DNA of 64,000 nucleotides, taken from positions 3,782,001-3,846,000 of the forward strand of contig NZ_CP116257.1 of NCBI RefSeq assembly GCF_027947595.1. Reading direction: 5' to 3'. How positions within the stretch are numbered: position 1 is the first letter of the stretch; every line of letters starts with the position of its first letter. The stretch comes from Streptomyces lienomycini. GTDB lineage: Bacteria; Actinomycetota; Actinomycetes; Streptomycetales; Streptomycetaceae. The position numbers were made by a program, and so were the translations under genes. Positions 38,501-45,339 of this stretch are shown here, one piece after another. The notes beneath the pieces were generated by a model. The model did not search any database. It was not told the DNA's origin and saw nothing but the letters and a program-made list of their open reading frames with translations.

Positions 38501-39021
38501 ACGCGCCGGACATGCCCCAGGGCACACGGGAACTGCAGGGCTGGACGTTCCTGTCCAAGCAGTTCTGGTTCCCCGCCGGGCAGAACCGCCCCGGCTTCGA
38601 GCGCGCGCTCGGCGTCGTCGCCGTCGCCGACCCCGACGACTGGGACGACACCGGCGGCCCCTCGGGCCGGGGCAGCTTCGACTCGACCCTGAGCGGACCC
38701 GCGGTGCCCCTCCCGCCCGGCACCTCGACCCTGTACCTGGCCTTCGACTCCCACTACCGGCAGGAGAGTCCGCAGGAGGCCGAGGTCACCGTCGAGTTCG
38801 ACTCCGGCGACAAGGTGCGGCTGCTGTACTACAGCAGTGCCGCCTCCGGCAACGACAACCAGGGCCGCCACCAGGAGAACCGTCTCGTCCGCCTCTCCTG
38901 TCCCGTCCCGGCCGGTGCCACCTCGGCGAAGGCTGCCTTCCGGATCTTCCGTGCGGGCAACAACTGGTACTGGGCCGTCGACAACGTCCGCATGTCCGCC
39001 GCCCCGGTCACCGACACGTGA
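35572..39021 (+). CDS. Tat-exported phospholipase C (phosphocholine-specific type) with extra C-terminal beta domains
   Basis: ATG at 35572 gives a twin-arginine signal (SRRKVLGTLAGGAALSFL). Residues ~45-460 are the phosphoesterase domain (IVLMQENRSFDNYFGTLKGV, STNPNRNYLWTGTTG, NFDENDGYFDHVPAP, PRVPMTIVSPWTAGGHVSSEAFDHTSVLRFLEKW). Two DUF756-type C-terminal modules follow (about 505-690). Beyond the normal end (~700 aa) come two NEW3-like beta domains (about 705-890) and a final ~230-residue beta-sandwich (GHLLAEDFES...YWAVDNVRMS). At 1149 aa it is some 430 residues longer than usual relatives. It probably cleaves phosphatidylcholine and sphingomyelin outside the cell. Confidence 0.92.
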   Translation: MSDVSRRKVLGTLAGGAALSFLPPSLHAAMATPMPRGGLRAVEHVIVLMQENRSFDNYFGTLKGVRGFGDPTPLRLPPGADVFRQPRPGGGEVLPFSARRAALDAGRPASDIQYLGSLPHGYPDAVQARADGWWNGWVAAKTQSTMAHYDRRDIPLQYELADRFTICDSYFCSIYGSTNPNRNYLWTGTTGYEPDGSGRAVTNAAYDHRHAGYTWTTYPERLEAAGVSWQIYQEWDNFTDNAVEYFRPWKEIGRKILSRVGGAYTTTEQFYDSLWNRTPEQRRAALADFQQGVDALTDAERRLFLRGAHRSAPDTLVRRIRSDIDNGTLPAVSWIVPTAALSEHPSSSTPVGSANLVYDLLDAVASDPETWSKTVLFINFDENDGYFDHVPAPTAPRPASGNDDDWVEGRPLGPGPRVPMTIVSPWTAGGHVSSEAFDHTSVLRFLEKWTGVREPNISAWRRGVFGDLTSAFDFHRAHRQPEVEQPGPVPDAVGRWSPVPPTDQSLPRQETGTRRTRPLPYRLSLSADVTRTGVRLRLGNAGTTAAWFTAYPGDGDAPQTRTVPGHASADHTVPYDADGYDLQVHGPGWSVWQLRGTGVGAEAHLAGHRNTGQVRIVCSNPSSRTRRLLVGESVHSRGRGRGDGVRAVTLRPGTSRTVPLGLADHGWYDIVVVDRDDPAFLRRMTGRLAHDGPGVTDPATGTDPVLAATIGLPAAPPALNTPFAQGSPTDVVVTVRNRGDDRLDGLDTALTAPPGWTVERDGTGPRTLRAGGSAEVRFTVTPAEDATAGRLLVTAHARGDGLLRLAEARVRSEVAPVLSVALSGPGSSPGTDGAVLSPGRPATVTATVTNAGGTPLTGLTAAPDLPEGWRAEARGTAPQTVPARSDVELAWEVVAPATAARVSATLGATVTAGRTGSGADRKAAASLPVRTGPVMTGHLLAEDFESTAPALAPAADLDRPGLLGWTRTAPEGWTVDNAPDMPQGTRELQGWTFLSKQFWFPAGQNRPGFERALGVVAVADPDDWDDTGGPSGRGSFDSTLSGPAVPLPPGTSTLYLAFDSHYRQESPQEAEVTVEFDSGDKVRLLYYSSAASGNDNQGRHQENRLVRLSCPVPAGATSAKAAFRIFRAGNNWYWAVDNVRMSAAPVTDT

Positions 39022-39028
39022 CCGCCGC

Positions 39029-39058
39029 GGGCCCGCCGCCCAGGTGAGCGGCGGGCCC
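39029..39058. terminator. hairpin between convergent genes
   Basis: An 11-bp stem GGGCCCGCCGC / GCGGCGGGCCC with an 8-base loop, eight bases after the phospholipase stop codon and just before the ABC ATPase stop. Confidence 0.7.
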
Positions 39059-39066
39059 CGCCGGCG

Positions 39067-39747
39067 TCAGCGCGCGCTGTCCGACCCGGCGCGCAGCAGG
39101 GCCATGTCGACGACGTGGTCGGCCGCCTCCACCACCACCGGGTCATGGGTGGCGACCACGGTGACACAGCCGTGCCGGTGCGTCGTCGACATGAGCAACT
39201 CCACGAGGTCGGCGGCGCGTTCACGGTCGACCGCGGCCGTCGGCTCGTCGACGAGCAGCACCTCCGGCTCCAGCAGCAGGGCACGGGCGATGGCGATGCG
39301 CTGCCGTTCGCCGCCCGACATCTGGTCGGCCCGGTGCCGCAACCGGTGCCCCAGCCCGACCTCGGTGAGCAGTTCGGTGGCCCGCGCGCGCACCGAACGC
39401 GGGGAGCGGCCGGTGACGGACGCGGCGGCCAGCAGTTGTTCGAGCGCGGTGAGCCCGCTCAGGAGGTTGCCGCTCTGGAAGACGTAGCCGATCCGCTCAC
39501 GGCGCACCCGCGCCTGCTCGGCGGGGGACAGCCGCGCGAGATCCGTGCCGCCGAGCAGGACCCGGCCCTCGTCGGGCCGCAGCAGAGCGCCGGCGACGGC
39601 CAGCAGCGTGGACTTGCCCGACCCGGAGGGGCCGACCAGCGCGGTCAGGGCGGACGGCGCGAAGCCCACGGTCAGCTCGCGCAGCGCGGTCGTGCGGGAC
39701 TCCCCGCGGCCCAGCCGCACGGTGACGTCGAGAAGTTCGAGGCTCAT
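39067..39747 (-). CDS. ABC transporter ATP-binding protein (MacB/LolD type)
   Basis: This 226-aa ATPase has Walker A GPSGSGKST, Q-loop VFQSGNLL, signature MSGGERQRIAIARAL, Walker B VLLVDEPTA and the H-loop ATHDP. The short length and the Q-loop context are typical of LolD/MacB/FtsE-type ATPases that pair with FtsX-fold permeases. It overlaps the permease gene by 4 bp (ATGA), so the two are translationally coupled with the permease first. Confidence 0.95.
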   Translation of the reverse strand: MSLELLDVTVRLGRGESRTTALRELTVGFAPSALTALVGPSGSGKSTLLAVAGALLRPDEGRVLLGGTDLARLSPAEQARVRRERIGYVFQSGNLLSGLTALEQLLAAASVTGRSPRSVRARATELLTEVGLGHRLRHRADQMSGGERQRIAIARALLLEPEVLLVDEPTAAVDRERAADLVELLMSTTHRHGCVTVVATHDPVVVEAADHVVDMALLRAGSDSAR

Positions 39748-40862
39748 CGGCCGGCTCCCAGCATGGTCATCGGGTCTACGGTGGTCACCTTGCGGAGCGT
39801 GACGGCGGTGCCGGCGAGTCCGACGAGCACGACCGTCGCCATGGTCGCGGCGAGCGACCCCGAGGGGAGACTGAACGGCACCTCGGAGCCCACCACCACG
39901 CCCAGTGCCGCGGCCAGCGCGGCGCCGACCGCCGCCCCCGCCGTCACCACGATCGCGGCCTGCGCGAGGGTGTGCCCCAGCAGCCGCGCCCGCGAGGCGC
40001 CCATGGCCCGCAGCAGTGCCAGCTCGGGGCGGCGCTGCACGGTCCACACCGCGAAGAAGGCGCCCACGACGAGCGGCGCGATGGCGTACAGGAACGCCTG
40101 GATCGAGGTCATGGTCAGGCGCTCGCCGGTGTAGCCGGGCGCGGCGGCGTAGGCGTCCTCGACGGTGACCGTCCGGGTGGCCAGGGCCCGGTCCGCCCCG
40201 GCGAGGTCCGCCTGCGCACCTGCCTTGAGGGCCACCGCGCTGTACTGACGCGGCGGTTCGGTGTCGGCGGCCCGCGTGCCGGGGGTGGCGAACCGGATGC
40301 GCTGCCAGGTCTCGACGGGCAGGTAGGCGACGGGAACATGGCCGTACGAGGACCGTTCGGTGGTGCCGGTCACCTTGAGGTCGATGCCGAACCGGTCGAC
40401 GGCGAGGGTGTCGCCGACGCGTACGCCGTCCTTCACCAGCTGCTGCGAGACGACCACGCCGAACGGTTCGGCGGCCGACAGCGCGGTGCCGGACGCGGCT
40501 GCGGGGTCGAGGAAGGAGCCGGGTTCGATGCCGAAGGCGGCGAAGTCCACCTCCACCTTCCGGTCCGTGGTGCCGCGGGCGATGGAGACGCCCAGCGGAG
40601 TGGCCTCGACCCCGTCACGGCCCCGCCAGCCGTCCAGTTCCGCGCCGTCCACCAGGCTGCGGGCGAACTGGTCGGAGTCGGCTCCGCGGGCGAAGGAGAG
40701 ATGGGTGGCGGGGAGTCTGCGCAGCGCGGAGATGGTGTCGTCGCCGAGTCCGGTGGTGAAACCACTGACGATGCCGACGAGCGCGGCGACGAGGACCACG
40801 ACGCTACCCATCAGGAGAAAGCGGCCACGGGCCGCCTTCAGTTCGAGCAGAGCCAAGTACAC
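39744..40862 (-). CDS. ABC transporter permease (FtsX/MacB fold)
   Basis: The GTG at 40862 (VYLALLELKAARGRF; GGAAGG upstream) is chosen; the longer frame runs through the operator. The 372-aa protein has one N-terminal helix (GSVVVLVAALVGIVSGFTTGL), a large extracytoplasmic domain (~45-250) and three C-terminal helices (FLYAIAPLVVGAFFAVWTV, AIVVTAGAAVGAALAAALGVVVG, MATVVLVGLAGTAVTLRKV). RRPELALLRAMGASRARL is the FtsX-family coupling segment. It probably exports a small molecule, lipid or peptide; regulated by the divergent TetR. Confidence 0.93.
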   Translation of the reverse strand: MYLALLELKAARGRFLLMGSVVVLVAALVGIVSGFTTGLGDDTISALRRLPATHLSFARGADSDQFARSLVDGAELDGWRGRDGVEATPLGVSIARGTTDRKVEVDFAAFGIEPGSFLDPAAASGTALSAAEPFGVVVSQQLVKDGVRVGDTLAVDRFGIDLKVTGTTERSSYGHVPVAYLPVETWQRIRFATPGTRAADTEPPRQYSAVALKAGAQADLAGADRALATRTVTVEDAYAAAPGYTGERLTMTSIQAFLYAIAPLVVGAFFAVWTVQRRPELALLRAMGASRARLLGHTLAQAAIVVTAGAAVGAALAAALGVVVGSEVPFSLPSGSLAATMATVVLVGLAGTAVTLRKVTTVDPMTMLGAGR

Positions 40863-40884
40863 GGGAGGAGCCTTCCCAGGGAGA

Positions 40885-40911
40885 ATGTTGGGGACACTGT
40901 GTCCCCAACAT
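40885..40911. promoter_or_regulatory. 27-bp perfect palindrome, TetR operator candidate
   Basis: The arms ATGTTGGGGACAC (40885-40897) and GTGTCCCCAACAT (40899-40911) are exact complements around a single T. It begins 23 bp before the permease start codon. A weaker related site (GTCCCCAAGTGGGG near 40930-40943) follows toward the TetR gene. Confidence 0.8.
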
Positions 40912-41019
40912 AGAAGATGGCGACATGGCGTCCCCAAGTGGGGTGCCGAGTGGTGTCCCGGGCCGGGCCCCGAGTGGGGCCGTCCCCTCCCGGCGCCGAC
41001 CGGCTCCTACACTGGCGAC

Positions 41020-41616
41020 GTGCCGAAGATCCGTGCAGCCTCCGTCGCCGACCACCGGGCGCAGCAGCGCGCCGCGCTGGTCGCCGCGGCGCGGGAACTC
41101 CTGGAGGAGGGCGACGCCTCGGCCGTCACCTTCTCCGCGGTGGCCGCCCGTACGGGACTGGCCCGCAACAGCGTCTACAAGTACTTCACGGATCGTGGCC
41201 GACTGCTGGCGGAGGTGGTGCGCGAGGCGACGCCCCGCTGGACCGCCCGGATCCGTTCCGAGATGGCGACCGCCCGGACCCCGGAGGAATCGGTGGCGGC
41301 CTATGTACGGGCGCAGCTGATCCTGGTACGGGACGGGGAGCACCGCATCGCGCAGGCGCTCGCCGGGGACCGGGACGCGGCGGTGCTCCGGGAGGGCGCG
41401 GCCGAGGCGCACGCACAGATCCTGGAGCCCCTGATCACCGCGCTCACCGACCTCGGTGACGACGCCCCGCACCGCACGGCGCGACTGCTGCAGGGCTTCG
41501 TCAACGCGGCGACGACGGCCGTGGAGTCCGGCGACGACTTCGAGGCCGTGACCCGGCAGGCGGTCCGCCTGGCCACCGGCGCGGTGACGTCGCTGGCGGC
41601 ACCGGACGGGCCCTGA
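41020..41616 (+). CDS. TetR family transcriptional regulator
   Basis: The GTG at 41020 (VPKIRAASVADHR) starts a 198-aa repressor. TACACT at 41007-41012 just upstream suggests a leaderless transcript. The HTH lies at residues ~12-60 (RAALVAAARELLEEGDASAVTFSAVAARTGLARNSVYKYFTDRGRLLAEVV); a helical ligand domain follows. It is divergent from the FtsX-fold permease gene. The 27-bp palindrome between them is the likely operator for both directions. Confidence 0.93.
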   Translation: MPKIRAASVADHRAQQRAALVAAARELLEEGDASAVTFSAVAARTGLARNSVYKYFTDRGRLLAEVVREATPRWTARIRSEMATARTPEESVAAYVRAQLILVRDGEHRIAQALAGDRDAAVLREGAAEAHAQILEPLITALTDLGDDAPHRTARLLQGFVNAATTAVESGDDFEAVTRQAVRLATGAVTSLAAPDGP

Positions 41617-41652
41617 TCCGGCACCGGTCGGCCGGCGGACCGCCCCGGGAGG

Positions 41653-41915
41653 TCAGCGGCGGACCGCGCGCACGCCGACGGCGGTGACGGCCGCCGCCAG
41701 GGCCGCCGCGGCCGAGAGGCGCAGCGCCCGTACCCGCCACGGCGGGGCCGGCCTGGGCGCGGCGTCCCGCTCGGGCCGTCCGGCGGAGTCACGGGTGCCC
41801 GGCTCGCGGGCCAGCCGCATCACTTCGGCGAGGTGCAGCGCTCGGCGGCCGGTACCCGCGTCCTCGATCCGGGTCTTGCAGGAGAAGCCGTCGGCGTCCA
41901 GGGTGTCTCCTCTGC
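41653..41915 (-). pseudogene. 3' relic of FAD/Fe-S oxidase (D-2-hydroxyacid dehydrogenase-like)
   Basis: Reading the minus strand gives DTLDADGFSCKTRIEDAGTG, then RRALHLAEVMRLA, a Pro/Arg linker and a hydrophobic tail (LSAAAALAAAVTAVGV), ending at TGA 41653. DGFSCKTxIE...GRRALHLAEV is the characteristic C-terminal end of large FAD-binding plus Fe-S oxidases related to D-lactate and D-2-hydroxyglutarate dehydrogenases. Upstream, the frame runs into the 3' end of the racemase gene in another frame, so the catalytic domains are gone. Only about 85 codons remain. Confidence 0.6.
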
Positions 41916-41923
41916 CGGCCTGG

Positions 41924-43075
41924 TCAGGATGGCCGCGTCCCGTGAACGCGGTAGGGCTCCGCGTCGGCCCATTTCACGTCGAGTCCGAGGCCGGGCCGGC
42001 CGGTGTCCGGGCGCAGGGCGCCGCCGTCGGGTGTCAGGGTGCCGTCGAACAGCAGGTTCTCGACGCGCACGTGGTCGTGGAAGTACTCCAGGTGCCGCAG
42101 CCGGCGCACCGCGCAGAAGGCGTGGGCGGAGACCGCGGGGGCGCAGTGCGCGGACAGGTCGAGGTGCCGTACGGCCGACAGCCCCGCGACCTCCAGAACC
42201 CCGGTGATGCCGCCGCAGCGGGTGACGTCCGCCTGGAGGCAGTCGACGACCGGCCCGCCGGGGCCCACGACGAGGTTGGCGAAGTCCTGCGCGGTGAAGG
42301 CGTACTCGCCCGCCGCCACCTCCAGCCGGGCCGGGCCCCGCTCGCGCAGCATCCGCAGCCCCTCCAGGTCCGCGGAGCCGACGGGCTCCTCGAACCAGCG
42401 CACGTCCCACTCGTCGTGGAACCGGTGCGCCCAGTACAGGGCTTCCTTGCGGCCGAGGGCACCGTTGGCGTCCGTGAACAGTTCCGGTGCGGCGCCGATC
42501 GCCTCGCGTACGGCGGTGAGCCGCTCGGCGTCGCGCTCGGGGTGCCGCGAGGTCTTCAGCTTCACGCGGGGGATGCCCTGTCCGACCCATCCGGCGAGCT
42601 GGTCGGTGAGGCGGTCCAGGGGGTAGTTGGTGAAGCCGCCGCTGCCGTAGACCGGCACCCGGTCGTGCTGGGCCGGCAGGAGGTGGACCAGGGGCAGGTC
42701 CAGGAGCCGTGCCTTGAGGTCCCACAGCGCCACGTCGACGGCGGACAGGGCCATGGCCCCGACACCGGGACGGCCGGCGTTGCGGATCCGCGCGCCCATC
42801 CGGTGCCACAGCGCCGCCGGTGAGGAGACGCCCGCACCCTCGATCAGCGGGGCCAGCTTCGAGCGCACGAACGCGGCGACCGAGACGTCGCCGTAGGTGT
42901 AGCCCAGCCCCGTGCGGCCGGCGGCGTGCACCCGGACGAGGACGAGTGTCGTGGAGTCCCACTCCAGGGTGCCGTCCTGTTCCTTGCCGTCCGGGCCGTC
43001 GGTGGGGATCTCGAAGGCGTGGACGTCGACGGCGTCGACCGTGCACGCCTCCAGCGAGGTCGCGTCCTGCCGCAT
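41924..43075 (-). CDS. enolase-superfamily (mandelate racemase/muconate cycloisomerase-like) enzyme
   Basis: The 383-aa protein has the capping N-terminal domain and TIM barrel of the superfamily. The acid/base Lys pair lies in PRVKLKTSRHP (KxK). The Mg ligands are likely D in FTDANGAL, E in RWFEEPV and E in VAAGEYAF, followed by LQADVTRCGGITG. The reaction is probably racemisation or dehydration of an acid sugar or a related carboxylate. Its ATG overlaps the TGA of the upstream PoxB-like remnant (TGATG), so translation is coupled to a broken gene. The C-terminal 30 residues are unremarkable. Confidence 0.92.
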   Translation of the reverse strand: MRQDATSLEACTVDAVDVHAFEIPTDGPDGKEQDGTLEWDSTTLVLVRVHAAGRTGLGYTYGDVSVAAFVRSKLAPLIEGAGVSSPAALWHRMGARIRNAGRPGVGAMALSAVDVALWDLKARLLDLPLVHLLPAQHDRVPVYGSGGFTNYPLDRLTDQLAGWVGQGIPRVKLKTSRHPERDAERLTAVREAIGAAPELFTDANGALGRKEALYWAHRFHDEWDVRWFEEPVGSADLEGLRMLRERGPARLEVAAGEYAFTAQDFANLVVGPGGPVVDCLQADVTRCGGITGVLEVAGLSAVRHLDLSAHCAPAVSAHAFCAVRRLRHLEYFHDHVRVENLLFDGTLTPDGGALRPDTGRPGLGLDVKWADAEPYRVHGTRPS

Positions 43076-43389
43076 CAGTGGCGCCCGGGCAGACGCTCGG
43101 TGTACTCGGTGTACTCGGTGAGCTTCCGGCGTACACCCCTGGCGGCGATGCCGACCGCGCCGGGTCCCGACGTGGCGACGCGGCAGCCCGCCTCGCCGGT
43201 GAACGTGGCGTGCGCGCGGGCCATGAACGCGGCCATCTCCTCGTGCCGGGCCTGGACGGGCTCCGGGTCCCCGTCGGCACGGTCGAAGGTGCCGAGCAGA
43301 CCGTTGAGTCCGTCACCCGGATAGCCGTACACCCGCTGGACGCCCCACTCGGACAGGCGTTGGAGGACGTAGTCGGCGGCTTGGGCCAT
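43075..43389 (-). pseudogene. 5' relic of ThDP-dependent enzyme (PoxB/acetolactate-synthase-like)
   Basis: From ATG 43389 (AGGAGAG upstream) the frame reads MAQAADYVLQRLSEWGVQRV, then YGYPGDGLNGLLGTF and VQARHEEMAAFMARAHATFTGE. This is the start of pyruvate-oxidase-like thiamine-diphosphate enzymes, including the conserved ThDP Glu (RHEEMAAF). After VATSGPGAVGI the homology-like pattern stops and a short KLTEYTEYTERLPGRH tail ends at the racemase start. About 104 of ~580-600 residues remain, so it cannot be catalytic. It may persist as a translated leader of the racemase. Confidence 0.65.
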
Positions 43390-43756
43390 CGGGCTCTCCT
43401 GGGCGGGGGGTGAGAAACACTCTTGGAGTGCCTTCCCTGACAGCCGGTAAACCGGACGACAGTCACTCATTCGGCCATCCCCGGCAGAGGCCCGCGCGGG
43501 ACCGGTGATCAGGGCGCTCATCCGCGGGGCACGACGGCTTCCCCATTCACCTGTCCGAGTGGCCACTCCGAGTTCCACGGCAGCCCCAGGGGCGGGCCAC
43601 CCCAACCGAACAGGCCGAGGGGAGCGTCGTGCACCTCCGACAGCCGGCAGTCGGGCAACCGGTCCGAAGCGCGTGGCCGCGTACGGCCGATTTCGACCGG
43701 TGAGGGCGCCGCGTGGCGCCACCGCACGGAGAAGGAGGCTTAACGGCGTAGGTAGT
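43390..43756. other. intergenic region between remnant and PLP cassette
   Basis: An open frame continues upstream of the remnant through much of this stretch but lacks coding character. The divergent promoters of the racemase pair and of the PLP cassette must lie here. No repeat or RNA element is evident apart from the Zur-like site at its right end. Confidence 0.4.
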
Positions 43757-43771
43757 TGGAAACGATTATCA
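43757..43771 (+). promoter_or_regulatory. Zur-box-like operator 1 (TGGAAACGATTATCA)
   Basis: This 15-bp semi-palindrome resembles actinobacterial zinc-uptake-regulator boxes (AT-rich, TGrAAA-CG-TTwTCA). It ends 27 bp before the first gene of the PLP cassette. The complement of the site at 47911-47925 is the same sequence with one central substitution. Assignment to Zur is from the motif as I know it, not from a scan. Confidence 0.65.
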
Positions 43772-43797
43772 CGAACTGATCATCGAGGGGAGACGCG

Positions 43798-45339
43798 ATG
43801 ATCGACCGACGCGGGAGGTACTTCGTGAAGGACGCGCCCTTGTACCTGAGGCCGCGGATCGACCCGCCGCTCGCTTCGTTGCTGGAGGACGCGCCGTTCC
43901 TGCACTCCCTGGCCGACGCACTCGGATCACCGCTGAACGTGCTGCTCCCGGAGGTCGTCGCGGGCAACGCGGAACGCTTCCGGTCCGTCTACCGGCGTCA
44001 TCATCTCGCCGGGCGGGTGTACTTCGCCCACAAGGCGAACCGTTCCAGTGCCCTCGTGCGCAGACTCGCGGCCTGCGACCCGGCCGCCGTCGGTGTCGAC
44101 GTGGCCTCCCTGGAGGAACTGCGGCACGCGCTGGGCTGCGGCTTCACCGGAGACCGGGTGATGGCCACCGGCCCGAAGGACGCCGAGTTCCTGTGGCTGG
44201 CCGCCCGGGTCGGTGCCACGGTGAACCTCGACTCGCTCACCGAACTGGATCAACTGGCCGGTCTCGTACGGAAGTACCGACTGGCCCGGACCGACGTGCT
44301 GGTGCGTCTGTCCGGATTCGAGTCGGACACCGGCCCCGGCGGCGCGGGCACACGGCTGCTGTCGCGCCGCAGCCGCTTCGGCACGCCGGCCGCCGAGGCG
44401 GACGGGCTCTGGAGGGCGCTGGAACGACATGCGGACAGCGTCGAACTCGTCGGTCTGGCCTATCACCTGGACACCACGGGGCTGGAGGAGAAGGGGCGGG
44501 CCCTGGAACGCTGTGTGCTGCTCATGGACGAGTGCCGCGCCCGGGGCCTCGCACCGCGCGCGGTGGACATCGGCGGCGGCTTCGGGGTCGGCTACGTCGA
44601 GGACGCCGGCGAGTGGCAGCGCTGGACGACCGCGCTGAGCGAGGCCGTCCTCGGCATCCGCCCGCCCCTGACCTGGCGCGGCCACGGGTACGGCCTGCGC
44701 AACGAGGCCGGCACGGTGCGCGGTACCGCCGCCCTCTACCCCGCGCACCGGCCCACCGCGGGCCCCGACTACCTCGACGCCCTCCTCTCCCGCTCGGCGC
44801 CCGTCCTCGGCCGGCCCCCCGCCACGCTGCTCCTGGAGCACCTCCACGACCTCTTCATCGAACCCGGCCGCGCCCTCGTCGACCAGTGCGGACTGTCGCT
44901 GGCGCGGGTGCTGGAGGTGCGGCCCGCGGGCGACGCCCCCGACCGGTACCTGGTGCGCCTCGGCATGAACGCCGGCGACGTGAGCCTGGAGGAGCACGGG
45001 GTCCTCGTCGACCCCGTCCTGCTGCCGCGCGGCGACCCCGGGCACGGACCGACGGACGACGCCCCGGTGGGGGTCCACCTCGTCGGGAACCTCTGCCTGG
45101 AGGCCGACCTGATCACCCGGCGCCTGGTGTTCCTCCCCCGCCTGCCCCGGCCGGGAGACCTGCTGGCCTTCGTCAACACCGCTGGATACGTCATGGACTT
45201 CCACGCCCACCACGCGCAACACCAGCCGTCCGCACGGACGGTCGCGGTCACGCGGGACGACGGGGCGGGCGGGCCCTGGCGCTGGTGCCCGGACGAGAAC
45301 TACTGGCCGCTCACACACCCGCAGGGAGTGCCGTCATGA
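43798..45339 (+). CDS. Y4yA-type PLP-dependent decarboxylase
   Basis: This 513-aa fold-III PLP enzyme is related to diaminopimelate and ornithine decarboxylases. The PLP lysine is K79 in VYFAHKANRSSALV. GVDVASLEELRHAL, TGPKDAEFLWLA and the glycine-rich phosphate loop VDIGGGFGVGY follow. C-terminal elements include LHDLFIEPGRALVDQCG and LVGNLCLEADLITRRLVFLP. The length and C-terminus match the Y4yA subgroup, which occurs in siderophore-type loci rather than lysine biosynthesis. GGGAG precedes the ATG. It is the first gene of a three-gene overlapping operon preceded by a Zur-like box. Confidence 0.88.
   Translation: MIDRRGRYFVKDAPLYLRPRIDPPLASLLEDAPFLHSLADALGSPLNVLLPEVVAGNAERFRSVYRRHHLAGRVYFAHKANRSSALVRRLAACDPAAVGVDVASLEELRHALGCGFTGDRVMATGPKDAEFLWLAARVGATVNLDSLTELDQLAGLVRKYRLARTDVLVRLSGFESDTGPGGAGTRLLSRRSRFGTPAAEADGLWRALERHADSVELVGLAYHLDTTGLEEKGRALERCVLLMDECRARGLAPRAVDIGGGFGVGYVEDAGEWQRWTTALSEAVLGIRPPLTWRGHGYGLRNEAGTVRGTAALYPAHRPTAGPDYLDALLSRSAPVLGRPPATLLLEHLHDLFIEPGRALVDQCGLSLARVLEVRPAGDAPDRYLVRLGMNAGDVSLEEHGVLVDPVLLPRGDPGHGPTDDAPVGVHLVGNLCLEADLITRRLVFLPRLPRPGDLLAFVNTAGYVMDFHAHHAQHQPSARTVAVTRDDGAGGPWRWCPDENYWPLTHPQGVPS

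Noticed and set aside
34879..38871. 1330-codon open frame on the minus strand
   Set aside because: It is antisense to the phospholipase C gene. Its composition (Gly/Val/Arg/Asp-rich with no domain) is the mirror of the coding strand's third-position GC bias, and the plus-strand frame has clear catalytic motifs.
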